A DNA stretch of 64,000 nt from Paraphoma chrysanthemicola (lineage: Eukaryota; Ascomycota; Dothideomycetes; Pleosporales; Phaeosphaeriaceae): contig JAGMWG010000010.1 of the NCBI GenBank assembly GCA_020744225.1, forward strand, positions 1,302,001 through 1,366,000. The letters run 5' to 3'. Below the pieces are notes generated by a model. It was given only the letters and a program-made list of their open reading frames with translations. It had not been told where the DNA came from and did no database searches. The translations under genes were made by a program, and so were the position numbers. Within the stretch, counting starts at the first letter, position 1; each line of letters opens with the position of its first letter. Of this stretch, positions 33,834 to 45,728 are shown one piece after another.

Positions 33834-34674
33834 CTTTGTTGCGTGTTGTGCTGACTGATGCTGAAACCGTGAGTTTGAGTTGGCCATGAGGTTGCTACGT
33901 GCTGCGCTGGTCGATGCTGGCAATACGTAAATGACGAGGCCAGAGTCGAGGTTGAGCTTGCGAGTCTGTTATTGTGATCAAGAAGGCGCAAATTTTGCAG
34001 TCTCGTTGCCTGGGCGTTGAGCTGGCTGCGTTTGTCAAAACACGTGGTGACCGCACTTTCACTTCGCCGGCCCGTTGACTGGGAACATATACTTTGGCAC
34101 AAATTTCACAAAAAGTAATGCCGTTCGCTAGATCCAAGCGGTGTAGGTGGATGTGCGGGTTGGAAATGGTGGATGTGTGCAAGGAAGACACTCTCCCAGG
34201 CCTGGACCAACAACTCGCAAACACAGAACAAGGTCGCAAATACTCAGTTTATCGTACTAGACGATTCTTGTAATACTCTCGAGACATCTATGATCAGATT
34301 AGTCACCAAACTTATCGCCCTAAGTTCATGGGAATAGTTGATGGAAGACCTTGTATCTTGTCAGCAGAGGGGAAAGGAATCATTTCATCGTGTAGGAAAG
34401 TTGAATTTTGAAAGAAAGTCTTACGCCCGACTATGGGAATCCGCTCTATCATCGCGCGGCGACGCGCTATAACATCTATATGCTGGTAGTCAATAAAAAC
34501 TTTTCTCCGTTGTGACACCACGTATCATTACGCCCGAATGTCTTCTGTTCAGGGGCGAAGTGACGAGGTGCTCCGTATGCGCCGTACACATACTAATTCT
34601 CTTTGCGCCTCGTTCCTCTGCGATGTGCGTACATCTTAACTCTTCTACATTAACGTATCTTGGGCGTACATGGT
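33834..34674. other. Intergenic between two minus-strand genes
   Basis: This spacer of about 840 bp holds the upstream region of the gene ending at 32952 and the 3' UTR of the CDF gene. No supported coding frame is seen. Confidence 0.4.
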
Positions 34675-36308
34675 TCAAGCTTCCCGTTCTTTCTTCTTGA
34701 ATAAGAACTTCATAGCTTCGACACGCTCCTTAATCGACCGACTTTTCGTGAGTTCATACAAGGGCTTGTGCTCTTCTTTGATGTCGTGTTCGTCTTCGTA
34801 GTCGACATGCACGTAGGCACGCTCAACATCAGCGAGACCTATCACACGTTAGTCATGTCTGACTATGTCCAGAATGTAAGGGACCAACCTTCGAGTTTCC
34901 GTTGAAGAGTCTGACTAACGTCGTGCGTGACCTTTAAAGGAAGTTCCTCATCCATCACAATGTCGACTTCTACGTAATAGTTTTGCCCAGCATGGTAGGC
35001 TCGGCACTGCATCAAGTTAGCGCCTGCCTAGACCTGTCATACTTGGCTCGAACACTTACCGTATCGACCTTGGTGATGCGGGTGTCGTGCGTCACAACAA
35101 GATAGATCAGCTTCGAGATGAACTCCTGCGGCGCTGACTTGCCAACAAGAAGCCATACATGGTCGAATGCGTTTGCGGCCCATGAAACCAAGATCAAGAG
35201 ACCGATGAGGATCGCACCGATTGGGTCCGCATACCAAGCAACGCGGCTACCCACGATAGACATCGCCAAGCCAAACGCGTTGACAACGATGTCGTTCCGG
35301 TGGTCGATGAAGAAGACGTGTACGGCTGGATACCTGCGGAAGATGAAGCAGTATATGCATAGCGAGCCCTTGGAGAAGACTTGGATAGTTAGTGGACTAG
35401 CTTAGGCGACGTCTAGGCACGCAAGACTTACTAGCAATGCTGACGAAGATGATCGGAATGAGGTGCAGCTCTTCTGAATCCTTGGCTCCAGCACCGAGAG
35501 CTCGGCCGGACTCAATCTATTTACGTGTCAGTCAGTGAGTGGACGCGTGGCGGCCAAGACGGGCTTACGATGAGTTGTATAGCAACGGTGGTCATCAAAC
35601 AGCAAAACATGATGATGCCAATAGTTTCAATCCGTGTTCGCCCTACAGGATACTTGTACACAGATGCCCTCGCAGCCATCCTTGATGTAATGAGCATGAC
35701 ACAAGAGGATACCAAGTCCATGAAGGCATCCGCTGCAGTTGCGAAGAGGGACAGTGAGCCTGTAGAGATGGCCGCATACATCTGAATAATGAACAGAAAG
35801 AAGTTCACCAAGAAGGAGGCGTTCACAGCGAACCTCACTTTAGGCCCATTCTCTACTTGATCAAGAGCAGCGAGTCGTTCTTCGTCACCACTTTGCAAGA
35901 ATTGATCAATGAGAGCATTTTGTCTCGTGTAGAACTTCTTCATGTGCTTTGGCTTGGCGAGCGGATAGTCAGCTTTCATGTGCTTCTCCGATATGTTCTC
36001 CCGCACATGACGCTTGAGATCGAGCGGATCTGGACCCAAGCTGTCAACAGTAATAGTTGCGTCGTCCTGCGCGACCCGAGAGGCATCTGTGACAGATGAC
36101 AGTCGTTCAATGGCATCAGTCCGCTGCGCGACAGCGACAGTGGGCTGATGGGACAAGCTCCTGGGCGACGAGGGATCGACGGCCACTGGAACAGTTGTTT
36201 GGTCGGCATCTTGGCTTTGATGCTGTGCTTGAGCTGAAGCTATGGGTGGATCAGAAGAAAGTACCGCCGCTGAAGCATCTGATACTGACCATGGGGATCG
36301 GAAGACAT
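34675..36308 (-). CDS. Cation diffusion facilitator, Mn-type (DxxxD)
   Basis: Six exons (36308-36290, 36239-35569, 35516-35432, 35379-35060, 35006-34889, 34838-34675) give 458 residues. The first exon is only 19 nt (MSSDPH plus 1 nt). An N-terminal polar region of about 150 residues precedes six membrane spans and a C-terminal cytosolic domain (YYVEVDIVMDEELPLKVTHD). Metal-site motifs are DAFMD in span 2 and DHRND in span 5, the DxxxD pair characteristic of manganese-transporting CDF proteins; zinc types have HxxxD there. It should move Mn2+ out of the cytosol into a compartment or the medium. It is head-to-head with the ZIP gene at 37898. The exon 1 assignment rests on phase and is the least certain part. 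Confidence 0.87.
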
Positions 36309-37897
36309 GCTGCCCGGTTATAGTTTGATGAGCCTTACTGGAGAAGTGTAGATCTCTAGGATGCTGTGTGAGAGTTACGAAGAGGGATATCTGCCTGAGT
36401 GGGAGCGCAGTGTAATAAACAACAAGCCATAACGCCACCCGGTTCCCGGCACTACTCCACCCTGACAGAGCTGCTTCTCGACCGCTGAAGTCATGATGGA
36501 ATGGCTGAAGTTCTCGCGAACAGCGTTTGGGTGTGAATCTACACGAGTCGGTGTCAAGGAAGGCATGGAGCGGAGCATGAAACCCCTAAGCTTTCGGGAG
36601 GCTCGCTATTGGCCCCGCAGCAAGCGATTTTACCGTAAATGGAAGTGGTTGGCATGCTTAGCCTGGTCTTATACTTTCAACCTCCTTGGCGGCCTGCAGC
36701 AGCGGAGGAACATGCAGACAGTGGATCCTCGCATGCACGAATGTTCTTTTGGAATTCTTTCGACACTCTGCGCTATTTTGATTGTTCTATTTGAAAATGG
36801 ATGCGAATGCTTGTTCAGATGCAAGCAGATGCCCTGAGGCACAAATTGGGACTGTCGCACATGGTAGCGTCTCGGCAGATTGGTGGCCCTGCTTGGTGGG
36901 TCTGCTTCTTGGTCCCTCCAAAGGTCGCGCCCTCGACTGCACAAGCATTCCCACACTACACCATTGTCTGAGAGCCGACACTATATCTTGAAGCACCCCA
37001 GATTCCTGCTAGCGCAATGTCATGATCTGCGCGGAGGTTTTCGCTGTCGCCTCGCGGGTCTTGACGGGAGGCGTTCGGCCTGACCTGTTCAGGCCAGTCA
37101 CGTTTCGCAAAACACATTTGGGACACGGCCAAGCAATGCGTCCTCGGCTCTAGAACAACCGTACTTGGCCTTTGTGATGCCTCAATTGCAAAGGCTCCCA
37201 TTGGCTCTCCAGATTTGTGTATCGAGGCGCTCGAACTGGCACTGCAGCAGAAGTTTCCATGGCGCGTCACCCAATGCTTGGTGGGCCCATGCCTCCTGGG
37301 CAGTCCCGACTCGGAGAAACGACACTTGAGCCGCATCACATTCCACCCCTTCCGACAACGCCAAGCGCGCATCCCGTGACAGCTGTCTGCCATTGGGCTT
37401 GGAGTGCTAGGCAGGAAAGTAATCCATTCGCAGCCTTGAAGCCTCGCCGCAGTGCTTCTTTCGTGGCCCACGCGTTGTCGGACCAAGCTCTGGTGGCAGG
37501 TCCTGGCATCGTCTGGAGCTCCGCGTTCGTGCACCTATCCTAAGACTGGAACCTGTGGCATGGACCCACTGTGTCGACGCTCCACCTACCGCTGCCTCCA
37601 CCTATATGTTCTGGGGTAGAGTGATCAGCATGATGCGGTTAGTGTCTCTCATGCTACCACTACCTTAAGCACAATACTTAACTCACCCGTGCCGAGTCTG
37701 GTACCACGTATTCCATCTTTGAGCCCATCGACATCCACTGCTCTCTGGAAGAGGACCTGTTGTGTGTTTTCTTTTCCCTTCCTTCTCTTCGTTCGTCCAT
37801 CGTCGCCGGCGACGAAGCTTCTGGCAAGTTTGGGTAGAGTCAACGTCTCTTCCCTGGACATTTTTCGACCTAGACTATATTATTTGCTGTTTTTGCA
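36309..37897. other. 1.6-kb region between two divergent metal-transporter genes
   Basis: This region lies between the CDF and ZIP start codons. A 192-codon minus-strand frame (37534-36956) has no recognisable domain. The last 200 bp before the ZIP start are pyrimidine-rich. I see no gene. Confidence 0.45.
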
Positions 37898-39300
37898 ATG
37901 GAGAAGCCTGTTTGTGGTAGTGAGGCGGATGGCGCCGTATACGATTTCCCTTTGCACGTTGGTGCGGTGTGTAAGTGCCCTTTACAAGATAGCCTCGCCC
38001 ATGCAGTGGTACTAACGTAATCCTAGTCATTGTCTTCTTTGCGTCAATCGGTGGCTGTGGTTTCCCAGTCGTAGCCAAGAAGGTCAAGTGGATGAAGATT
38101 CCTCCAAAGGTGTTCTTCTTCTGCAAGCATTTCGGTACTGGCGTCCTCATCGCCACAGCATTCGTCCATGTTAGTAACAAGCCTTTCCCATTTCTACCAC
38201 TGAGCAGCAAGTCTTGCTTCAGTGACTGCTTCAGACGTTGGGACATACGGATCTAATTCGACCAGCTTCTACCTACTGCTTTCGCATCGCTCAACGATCC
38301 ATGCCTCCCGGAACTATTCACCGACAAATATCCTGCCATGCCCGGCGTGATCATGATGGGGGCGCTGTTCCTTCTCTTCATGATCGAAATGTGGCTCAAT
38401 TCTAAGACTGGTGGTCATAGCCACGGCAGTGCAACCGGTGCGGAATTTGCTGGGGGTGCACCACCGCCTGGTATCCAAGCCGCTTTCAACAACCCTATCC
38501 GCCGCGTCGAGAGCTATGATTCGCAGAAGACTATGCTGGCACAGCGCGATGAGAAACGGGGCTGGCAGGAACAAACCTATCCTGTCGACAACTTCCCATT
38601 CCCCATGACTCAAAACGAATTAGAGGCCAAATCCGAAATGCCTCCGTGGTTCATTGTCTTTTACGAACAATACGTCCGCCAGCGCGATGAGATGTTGAGC
38701 ATGGTCAACCGCGCCATGCCTGCTCTCCCGAACTATCAGCAACAACAGGCCCAGGCGCCAGACGTTTCTTACTTCGACGATGATGTGGAGAAGGCCGTCG
38801 ATCCCATGGTCTTGAAGAAGCAGTCCATGCAAATCACCCTCATTGAAGGCGGTATTCTATTCCACTCTGTTTTCGTGGGCATGACTATCTCGATCACTGC
38901 GGATGGCTTCATCATCCTTCTCATCGCCATTGTCTTCCATCAGATGTTCGAAGGTCTCGGTCTCGGGTCGCGTATCGCTGCCGTCCCCTACCCGTCAAAG
39001 AGCTGGAAGCCATGGGCCCTTGTTGTCGCTTTCGGCACAACGGCACCCATTGGTCAGGCTATCGGTCTCATGACACGTGGTTCTTACGATCCGAACTCGG
39101 CTTTTGGGCTGATTATCGTCGGTGTCTTCAACGCCATCTCATCTGGTCTGCTCATCTACGCCGCTCTTGTCGACCTCTTGGCGGAAGACTTCCTGAGCGA
39201 GGAAGCTCAACACACCCTGAAGGGCAAAGACAAGACCGTGGCGTTCATTTACGTTCTTCTAGGTGCCGCTGGTATGTCAATTGTTGGCGCCTTTGCCTAA
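37898..39300 (+). CDS. ZIP-family zinc/iron permease
   Basis: Three exons (37898-37970, 38027-38169, 38266-39300) give 416 residues. Eight membrane spans are arranged as in ZIP proteins. The signature stretch lies in spans 4 and 5: HSVFVGMTISI followed by FHQMFEGLGLGSRI, which supply the metal-binding histidines and glutamate. The cytosolic loop between spans 3 and 4 carries a short His motif (GGHSHGS) and a Gln-rich, acidic region. Span 2-3 motifs include KHFGTGVLIATAFVHLLPTAF. The protein imports Zn2+ (or Fe2+) into the cytosol from outside or from an organelle. The 96-bp second intron begins GTTAGT. It is divergent from the Mn-type CDF gene. Confidence 0.92.
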
Positions 39301-41502
39301 ATGGTTGAGGCTATGCATTACCACATAGGCGCTGCGAGAATTGGCTTTCGATACATTCTCAGAAGGCCCTCCTCTCGTAGCAAAGCATCCATTCAGCCGG
39401 CCCACATATACCGGAAACAGATCACTTCGCGCGATTCAAGACTATCGAATTGATCAAACAGTCTCTATTTCATTATGTTTGTTGGTCGATGTAGACATCG
39501 TCCTATGATAACGCTGTACGAGTATGGGCCAGGTCGTATTTTTTCTCTCTCGGCGTTGCACATGAATACATCACAACATTCTACAAATCGGGGCAACCAG
39601 TCTTTCTTTTGATGTGGTACTATTATTAGTGGTTAATCACATGTATTCCGTTGCCTGTCAACACATTGTATCCCTAGGCCATCAACATGCTAGGTAGAGC
39701 CAAAGGCTTGCTATTGCAATCTCAACGACGAAACTACTGATCACTCGTTATCTGGTCCAATCACCAATGACTAGATACTCAACCCGCCTGCTTCCCTAGT
39801 CTCGCTCGCCTCTGCCATGGCCTGATGCACCAAACTCCTATTCCCCAACAGGATGCTTGGAGCGGTGTATGGCTCACCATGAAGTCTATGCTCGTTCAGA
39901 TGCACAGTTCCTAGAGGGATGAATGGCATGAGCAAGCCTCAGATACATGGACACCCGGAAGAGCATGTGAAAAATTGCCAGCAAGGAGCCAGTCCAGCAG
40001 AGGTTCGCTTCGAGGAGGACAAAAGTGTCCAAGCAGAGGTTCGTTACAATCAAGAAAAAAATCCAGAGGTTCCTTCCATTTGTCGAAAAATCACCAGAGC
40101 TTCGCCGCCCGGTGAAAAGCACCTGGATTGGCGCTACTCTTGTTGTCCCTTTCCACGTCCAGTCCTTCTACTCTTATAGTCTTCTTGCCCAGCATCAGCA
40201 CCACTGTCCAAACTTTCCGCCGGCACGCACAACTCCCATAACTCAAATTCCCATCGGATTTCGTAATCCCCGGATGACTTCACACACCTTGATCCAGCCA
40301 AGCCGCACCCGCATGAACGCGTCAGACTTGGACAAGCGTCGGCAAGTAAAGCGAGCTAGAAGAAGACGCGTCGGATATGCTTGGCTGAAGCGAGTAAGAA
40401 CAGCGTTGTGTTTCGACGGAGGGTGATCTGCGGCAGGCTGGAGGGCGAGCTAGTGGGTGAAACGTGCAGCGGCCCGCGGGAGGCGCCTGGGGTTTCAGGA
40501 CGGGGATAGGTTTGCGGTATGGACTTGGCGGTGGATATGGTGTTTGACTTGTTTCGAGAGGGGGATGGGAGTGTTGGAGAGTGTTGGATATTACTTTTAG
40601 AGGCGCGTGGTGAGATAACGCTGCTTGGAGAGTCGCATGGGAGCTGCTGGTCTTGGCTTGGGCAGCTGTTGCGGGATGAAGCGTACCAGCTCAGCAGATT
40701 TCTAGGAAAGTGATCCGGTACTCCTGTAGTACAATTCGGATCATTGCAGGTTTGGCATGGCCCATAGATTTAGCAAGTCGAACAACTTATACATGGCATT
40801 GGCCAGCCGTTTAACGCAAGGCGGTCGATTATGGTACACAAGCCATCCGCTCACGAATTACCACCGATGAATGTCAATTAGTTCACTGTTATGCTCGACA
40901 GGTATATAGAGTACTGATGGTTTTATCACGATATTCTCTCATGCTGAAGCCATTGGGCCCCTTCGATGCTCAAAAGAACTAGCGAGTCTTGCATTGTCCA
41001 ATTCACTCAGTCGGCATCATGACCGCAATCGTTCTACTCCACTTACTGGCATCTTGAACATTCAGTATGCTGACCAAATCAATACTTGGGAATGTTGGTG
41101 TTGAGCTGGTTCACTCTTTCCGACGCTTCCGTCCCGCTCTTGCCCCGCAGTAACCGGGCGTGAACAGATCATGGATCGTGACGGCCTTGATGACCAGCAA
41201 TGGTTTTCTGCTTTCATGCTCTCAAGCTTCTCCTGCTAGTACTTTCCTCACATTTCTTCGGCGGCATTATTACGGGTTGATAGTATACAGTAAAATAATG
41301 GCCAAAAGTACAAACACTTGACTGCAGGACAACTACCCGCGGCGCGCTTAGCCATTCCTAGACATCGGCTGGTGGCGGCAAGCCTCGGCCAGCAGTGTTT
41401 TCCATCCTCCACTGCCAGTCATGCACGCCACTACCCGACAAATATACAGCGTTTTTCCTTCGCCATCCGCGCATCACTCTACAGTCGTGCGAATTGACCA
41501 CC
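39301..41502. other. Gene-poor 2.2-kb stretch
   Basis: The first part is the ZIP 3' region. Frames near 40025-40426 (133 codons) and 40519-40713 show no domain and no splice partners. No repeat or mobile element is recognised. The last few hundred bases are the promoter of the Zn2Cys6 gene. Confidence 0.45.
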
Positions 41503-44021
41503 ATGGAGGACACTAACGATGGGAACGTCGCACAAGATGGAGCCAATGGGACAAGCAAAAAGCGGACCCATCCGGACGATTTCAAGCGCGCATACAAGGC
41601 TTGCATTAATTGCCGACAACGGAAAGCCAAGTGCATTCTTGGAACCGGGCCTGAAGGAGGTGAGCTGAAGCCACCATGCCAAAGATGTAAGCGAGAAATG
41701 CGCGAGTGCGTCTTCAGATCCGAGCGATCTTGGGTCAAGAGAAGGAAGCCTGGAGAGGCGAGAGATGAGCAGGAAGAATCATCTGCGCCTCAGCCAAATT
41801 CCAATGCTACTGCGCAACCCCCTCTATTGCATAGATCATCTCTTTCGACACATGGCACAACTCCTGGGCAGAGCCCCCATATTCACGGCAGCCATCGCCC
41901 AGAAAATTTCTCTCCTGCTGGGCATCTACGTCGCATATCGACTTCACAGCCAGACTTGGCCCATTCTGTAATGAGAACAGTCGTCTCTAGCGGCAGCGAT
42001 GCGCTCAATTTGCTTTTTGAAGCTGCGAACCATCGCGATGCTATCGATAATGCGGAGCAGTCAGGCTCACAGGCGTACGAGACACCCAGATCTGGCCCAT
42101 CAGGATATGAGGGCGTGCCATCTTCGCCATTCCACACCTTCCGCGCACAGCCTGTGCAAATGTCAACACCATCTCCAGAAACACTCAAAGTATGGACGGC
42201 GTGTCGGTTTGTGCAGATGGGCTGGTTCTCCGCACATGAAGCCGTGACATACGTTGATTTGTTTTTCAAGAACTGCTCACCGCTGTCCCCGATCCTGGGA
42301 GAGTTCTATTCGCTTCATGAGAATCACTATGCTCTGATAGCACGCGATCCGTTCCTGTGTACAACGATTCTTATGATATCGTCACGGTACAACATTCTCC
42401 CTGGTGTCGGAGGTGCCTCAAGAGGATACTTTGTCCATGACCGCTTGTGGGAGCAGTGCCAACGCTTTATCATGAAGATCATGCTCGGACAAGTCAAACC
42501 ATCGAAAGGTCAAACTCGGACTGTTGGTTCAATTGAAGCTCTATTGCTGCTATCAGAATGGCATCCTCGGGCGCTCCATTTCCCAACGGCCGCTGACGGT
42601 TGGGACTGCGAGCTTATGATAGGTGCCAACAACACCTCCGAGGAAGGTCAAAAACTTCTAGAGGGCGACGCCACTTCAAATCGCTGGCTCGAGGATGTTA
42701 TCGAACCTGCAAAGCGCTCAGATCGCATGTCGTGGATGCTGATGGGCTGCGCGCTATCACTAGCACAAGAGGTCGGGCTCTTCGAGGATAATGCCAGCAT
42801 CGACAAGGACGTTGTCTCATATACGAATTTCACGCCAGAATTTCTTGTACTGCGGCGGATAAGAGCCCGCAAGCTACTTTATGTCCTCCTCGAACAGCTA
42901 TCCTGGCGGCTGGGATGTACTTCAATGATACCGCAGAGCCTCAACCATGCTCTGATGGAGAAGATCCCTGTAGACTCCGCTACGGGCGCCGTCGAGCAGT
43001 GGCAGTCATTCATGAGTGCTTGGGTAGAGTTGACAAAGCTTGCACGATCGGTGTCAGACACTATATATCCTTCCGCAGCGACAACGCGAAGTCTGTTACG
43101 GACCGGTCGATACATTGGCTTGCTTGAGCACTTTCAGCCACTACTGACTTCGTGGCGGAAAAAGTATCTTGATCCTTGCAGTGAGTAAAGCCCATTCCAG
43201 ATACTGTGCTTGGAGTGCTAACCATCTTACAGAACTCAAAGTCGGGCTGCACGACATGCTGCACATCGAGTACCAGTACGTTCGTATATACACAAACTCA
43301 CTCGGAATGCAAGCGGTAGTTGAGCGCACACTCGCCGAGACCGATCCAGATGTACCTCAAGAAGACAATCTATCGTTCAACCTCGAGCCGAGAGATTACG
43401 ATTTCATCCAAGAGGTTGTTGATGGAAGCTGCCAAATTCTGCAGAAGGTCTGTCAGCTTTCGGAGACTGGTGCGCTTCGGTATTCTCCGGTGCGAATATT
43501 TTTGCGCATCACCACTTCATCAATTTATCTCATCAAAGGCCTGAGTCTTGGGTCGCGCAACCAAAAGTTGCAATCCTCGCTGGATATTCTGGAAGGAGCC
43601 ATTCGAGCTTTACGTGCTAGTAAGTCAGCTCTATGGCTTTCCCACATCGGAACTAACGCTCGTAGGTACACTGGACGACATGCACCTCGCTTCTCGATAT
43701 GCGACACTTCTCGACCTACACGTCGCAAGATTGCGGGAGAGCTTTGTAGTTTCCTCGCGGCCACCTCGACTACCATCACGCGCCACATCAGCGGATATTA
43801 AAGCCAGCAACACGACAGGCATGGACTTCTTGAACAGTCATAACGCAGGGCAATCGAGCTTGTCATCTCTTGCAGAAAACGTTACTAATCTAATGCCGGA
43901 CGATGATTGGTTAGCTCTGCCTTTCGATCCAGCAATGGCACCGTTTGGGTTAGACAGCCAGCAGAGTTTCCAAGGTTTTGATGATGGTACATTGGACTTT
44001 ATCTGGAATTTACCGATGTGA
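41503..44021 (+). CDS. Zn2Cys6 fungal-specific transcription factor
   Basis: Three exons (41503-43180, 43233-43619, 43666-44021) give 806 residues. The zinc cluster has cysteines at 34, 37, 44, 59, 62 and 69, spaced C-x2-C-x6-C-x14-C-x2-C-x6-C. The 14-residue central loop is longer than in the Gal4 type. A basic linker follows (WVKRRKPGEARDEQ). The middle of the protein has the fungal regulatory domain (for example FFKNCSPLSPILGEFYS and RSDRMSWMLMGCALSLAQEVGL). The C-terminus is acidic and ends in FDDGTLDFIWNLPM, a probable activation segment. It is a nuclear DNA-binding regulator whose targets are unknown; TTC36-like and HPPD genes follow 3'. The start is the first ATG; the frame continues upstream without one. 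Confidence 0.93.
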
Positions 44022-44154
44022 TGGACATCGAGAGGAATGAAGTAATGTAATGGCAGAAAGCTCAAAGTTTCAAACTGTGCATCTATCTCTCTGAAGCACT
44101 GCGGTATTAGACACAGTGGTGTAATACCCTTGCACTCTCGTATTGAAACGCTGT

Positions 44155-44877
44155 CTACTGTCCACTATCCTCCTTCATTTCCTCCCTCAACGCGTTCCTC
44201 ACAATCGCTCCACACATTTTTGCATACGGATTCGTCCTGACACTCATCTCCCTCGCCACTTCATCCCCATATCTCGCCGCGCCGGCAAAATCCCGACTCG
44301 CCAGCTCCTCCAACTCGCTCTTTTCCAAGCCTTGCAACCGCGTCTCTGTCTCCGCTGCTTTCAGATACAAGTAGGCGCGGTGCGAGTACGCGGTGCGCAG
44401 GATCTTGGCTTGATATGTGGACACAGGTGCTGTTGCTGAGGTTGATGGAAGGGACAGATGAATTGCGCGTGATAGGTCGGTGAAGAGTGGTTCGATGGCT
44501 GAAGGCGGTTGGGTGAAGATGTGTTGTGTAGCGTGGATTTGAGATTCTAGTTTCATGCGGCGGAGCATGGCGCGGTTGATGTATGCGCTGGGATAATTTG
44601 GATACTGCTCGACCATGCGATTAAGCTCCTGGATGGCGGATTCGATTTCGTCTGTGCTGGAGTTCGAGGAGACGCGTTGAACAATGGTGTTTTGTTGGCT
44701 TTCGAGTACTGAGATCTGAGAGACGGAGATGTTGGGATGAGGCGGTAGAGATGAGTCGATTGCGGCGGAGTCTTTTGATTTTGCGACCGACGATGGGAGG
44801 GTTTCGGGGTCAAACAGAGCGTTGAGGACGCGAGCGTCGTTGAAGGAGAGGTTCGGCTTTGTGGTGGGAATGGCCAT
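44155..44877 (-). CDS. TPR protein similar to TTC36
   Basis: One frame of 240 residues from the ATG at 44877. The N-terminus (LSFNDARVLNALFDPETLP) and C-terminus (RDFAGAARYGDEVAREM, then NPYAKMCGAIVRNAL) match the layout of tetratricopeptide-repeat protein 36. TPR-type helices lie between (SAIQELNRMVEQYPNYPSAYINRAMLRR; YSHRAYLYLKAAE). A Ser-rich linker replaces the acidic one of animal TTC36. It is a soluble adaptor or chaperone-like protein. It is divergent from the HPPD gene at 45729. Mammalian TTC36 is reported to protect the same enzyme, HPD, from degradation, so the pairing suggests a shared role. It converges on the Zn2Cys6 gene with 133 bp between the stops. Confidence 0.82.
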   Translation of the reverse strand: MAIPTTKPNLSFNDARVLNALFDPETLPSSVAKSKDSAAIDSSLPPHPNISVSQISVLESQQNTIVQRVSSNSSTDEIESAIQELNRMVEQYPNYPSAYINRAMLRRMKLESQIHATQHIFTQPPSAIEPLFTDLSRAIHLSLPSTSATAPVSTYQAKILRTAYSHRAYLYLKAAETETRLQGLEKSELEELASRDFAGAARYGDEVAREMSVRTNPYAKMCGAIVRNALREEMKEDSGQ

Positions 44878-45728
44878 GTTGATAGAGTCTTCCAAGAAAC
44901 TTTGAGAATTATATTGTAACGTGGAGTGTAGATATATTGCTCGTTTCTACAGAGAGACGCGATCCTGATCTGGTGGTTCAGAATGTATGAAGTGGACGGT
45001 ACGCGAAGGTCGTGCCGACTGGATGTCACTTCAATTGAGGGATATTTTCTGAGGTGGAAATATTTGAGCAACCCACTATCTACTATTTCAGTCTCTTTTT
45101 GGTCTGATGTAGTCGCAGCTGACATTCCTTCGGCATAGCAAGCAAGCGGCTCTTCGCGGCAAACAGCGCCCGCTTGTTCCAAAACAGCTAGCTGCCTTCC
45201 ATATACAGCCATGCATCACTATGCTTTACACCAAACGCCCTGTTGCACACGACGAGCTGAAGAGCCTCATCTCACTTCTGCAATGAGTATCATACACTTT
45301 GGCGCATCTCTTGGGTTTTCTCTCTAAGCGACAATACCATCGCAACTTCGCTGTCCCAGTTTGCTGCGCCAACCGCCCTCAAACGTGTGCCGTCGGCGGA
45401 TACATGCGGACCACCCAATCGCGGACAACAGCGGACAAAGCGTGTCCGTTAAGGAAGGTCACTGCACGTGAGCTCGGCATAAGGATTGGTGATGACGCTG
45501 AATGATACGCACTTGCCATGGTTTGCAATCAGAGGGCGGGTTCTCAAGGAAAGGCGGGTGCGACGGTTTGCGTGATAAGAAATGGGTCGGTGGGATGCAA
45601 GGACAGTGCTTGATAGATATAAACCTTCTCATTCATTTGACAACTTTTGAAGTATCAAGCAATTCAATCAAAAGGAATAGTTCAACTTCATATTCGCTCA
45701 GAGGAATCAACTGGTTGAGGCTTTCATA
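44878..45728. promoter_or_regulatory. Shared upstream region of TTC36-like and HPPD genes
   Basis: This 851-bp region separates the divergent starts. A TATA-like box (GATATAAA, 45616-45623) lies about 105 bp before the HPPD start codon. A CACGTG E-box core is at 45466-45471 (GCACGTGA). No coding frame is supported. Confidence 0.55.

Noticed and set aside
33895..34239. 114-codon minus-strand frame upstream of the gene ending at 32952
   Set aside because: It has CEIC and CKIC pairs that hint at a zinc site, but their spacing fits no known finger and the frame has no support.
36956..37534. 192-codon minus-strand frame between the metal transporters
   Set aside because: Cys/Arg/Trp-rich random-looking sequence with no domain.
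40025..40426. 133-codon plus-strand frame, basic and Pro-rich
   Set aside because: No recognisable family, and its composition resembles translated non-coding DNA.
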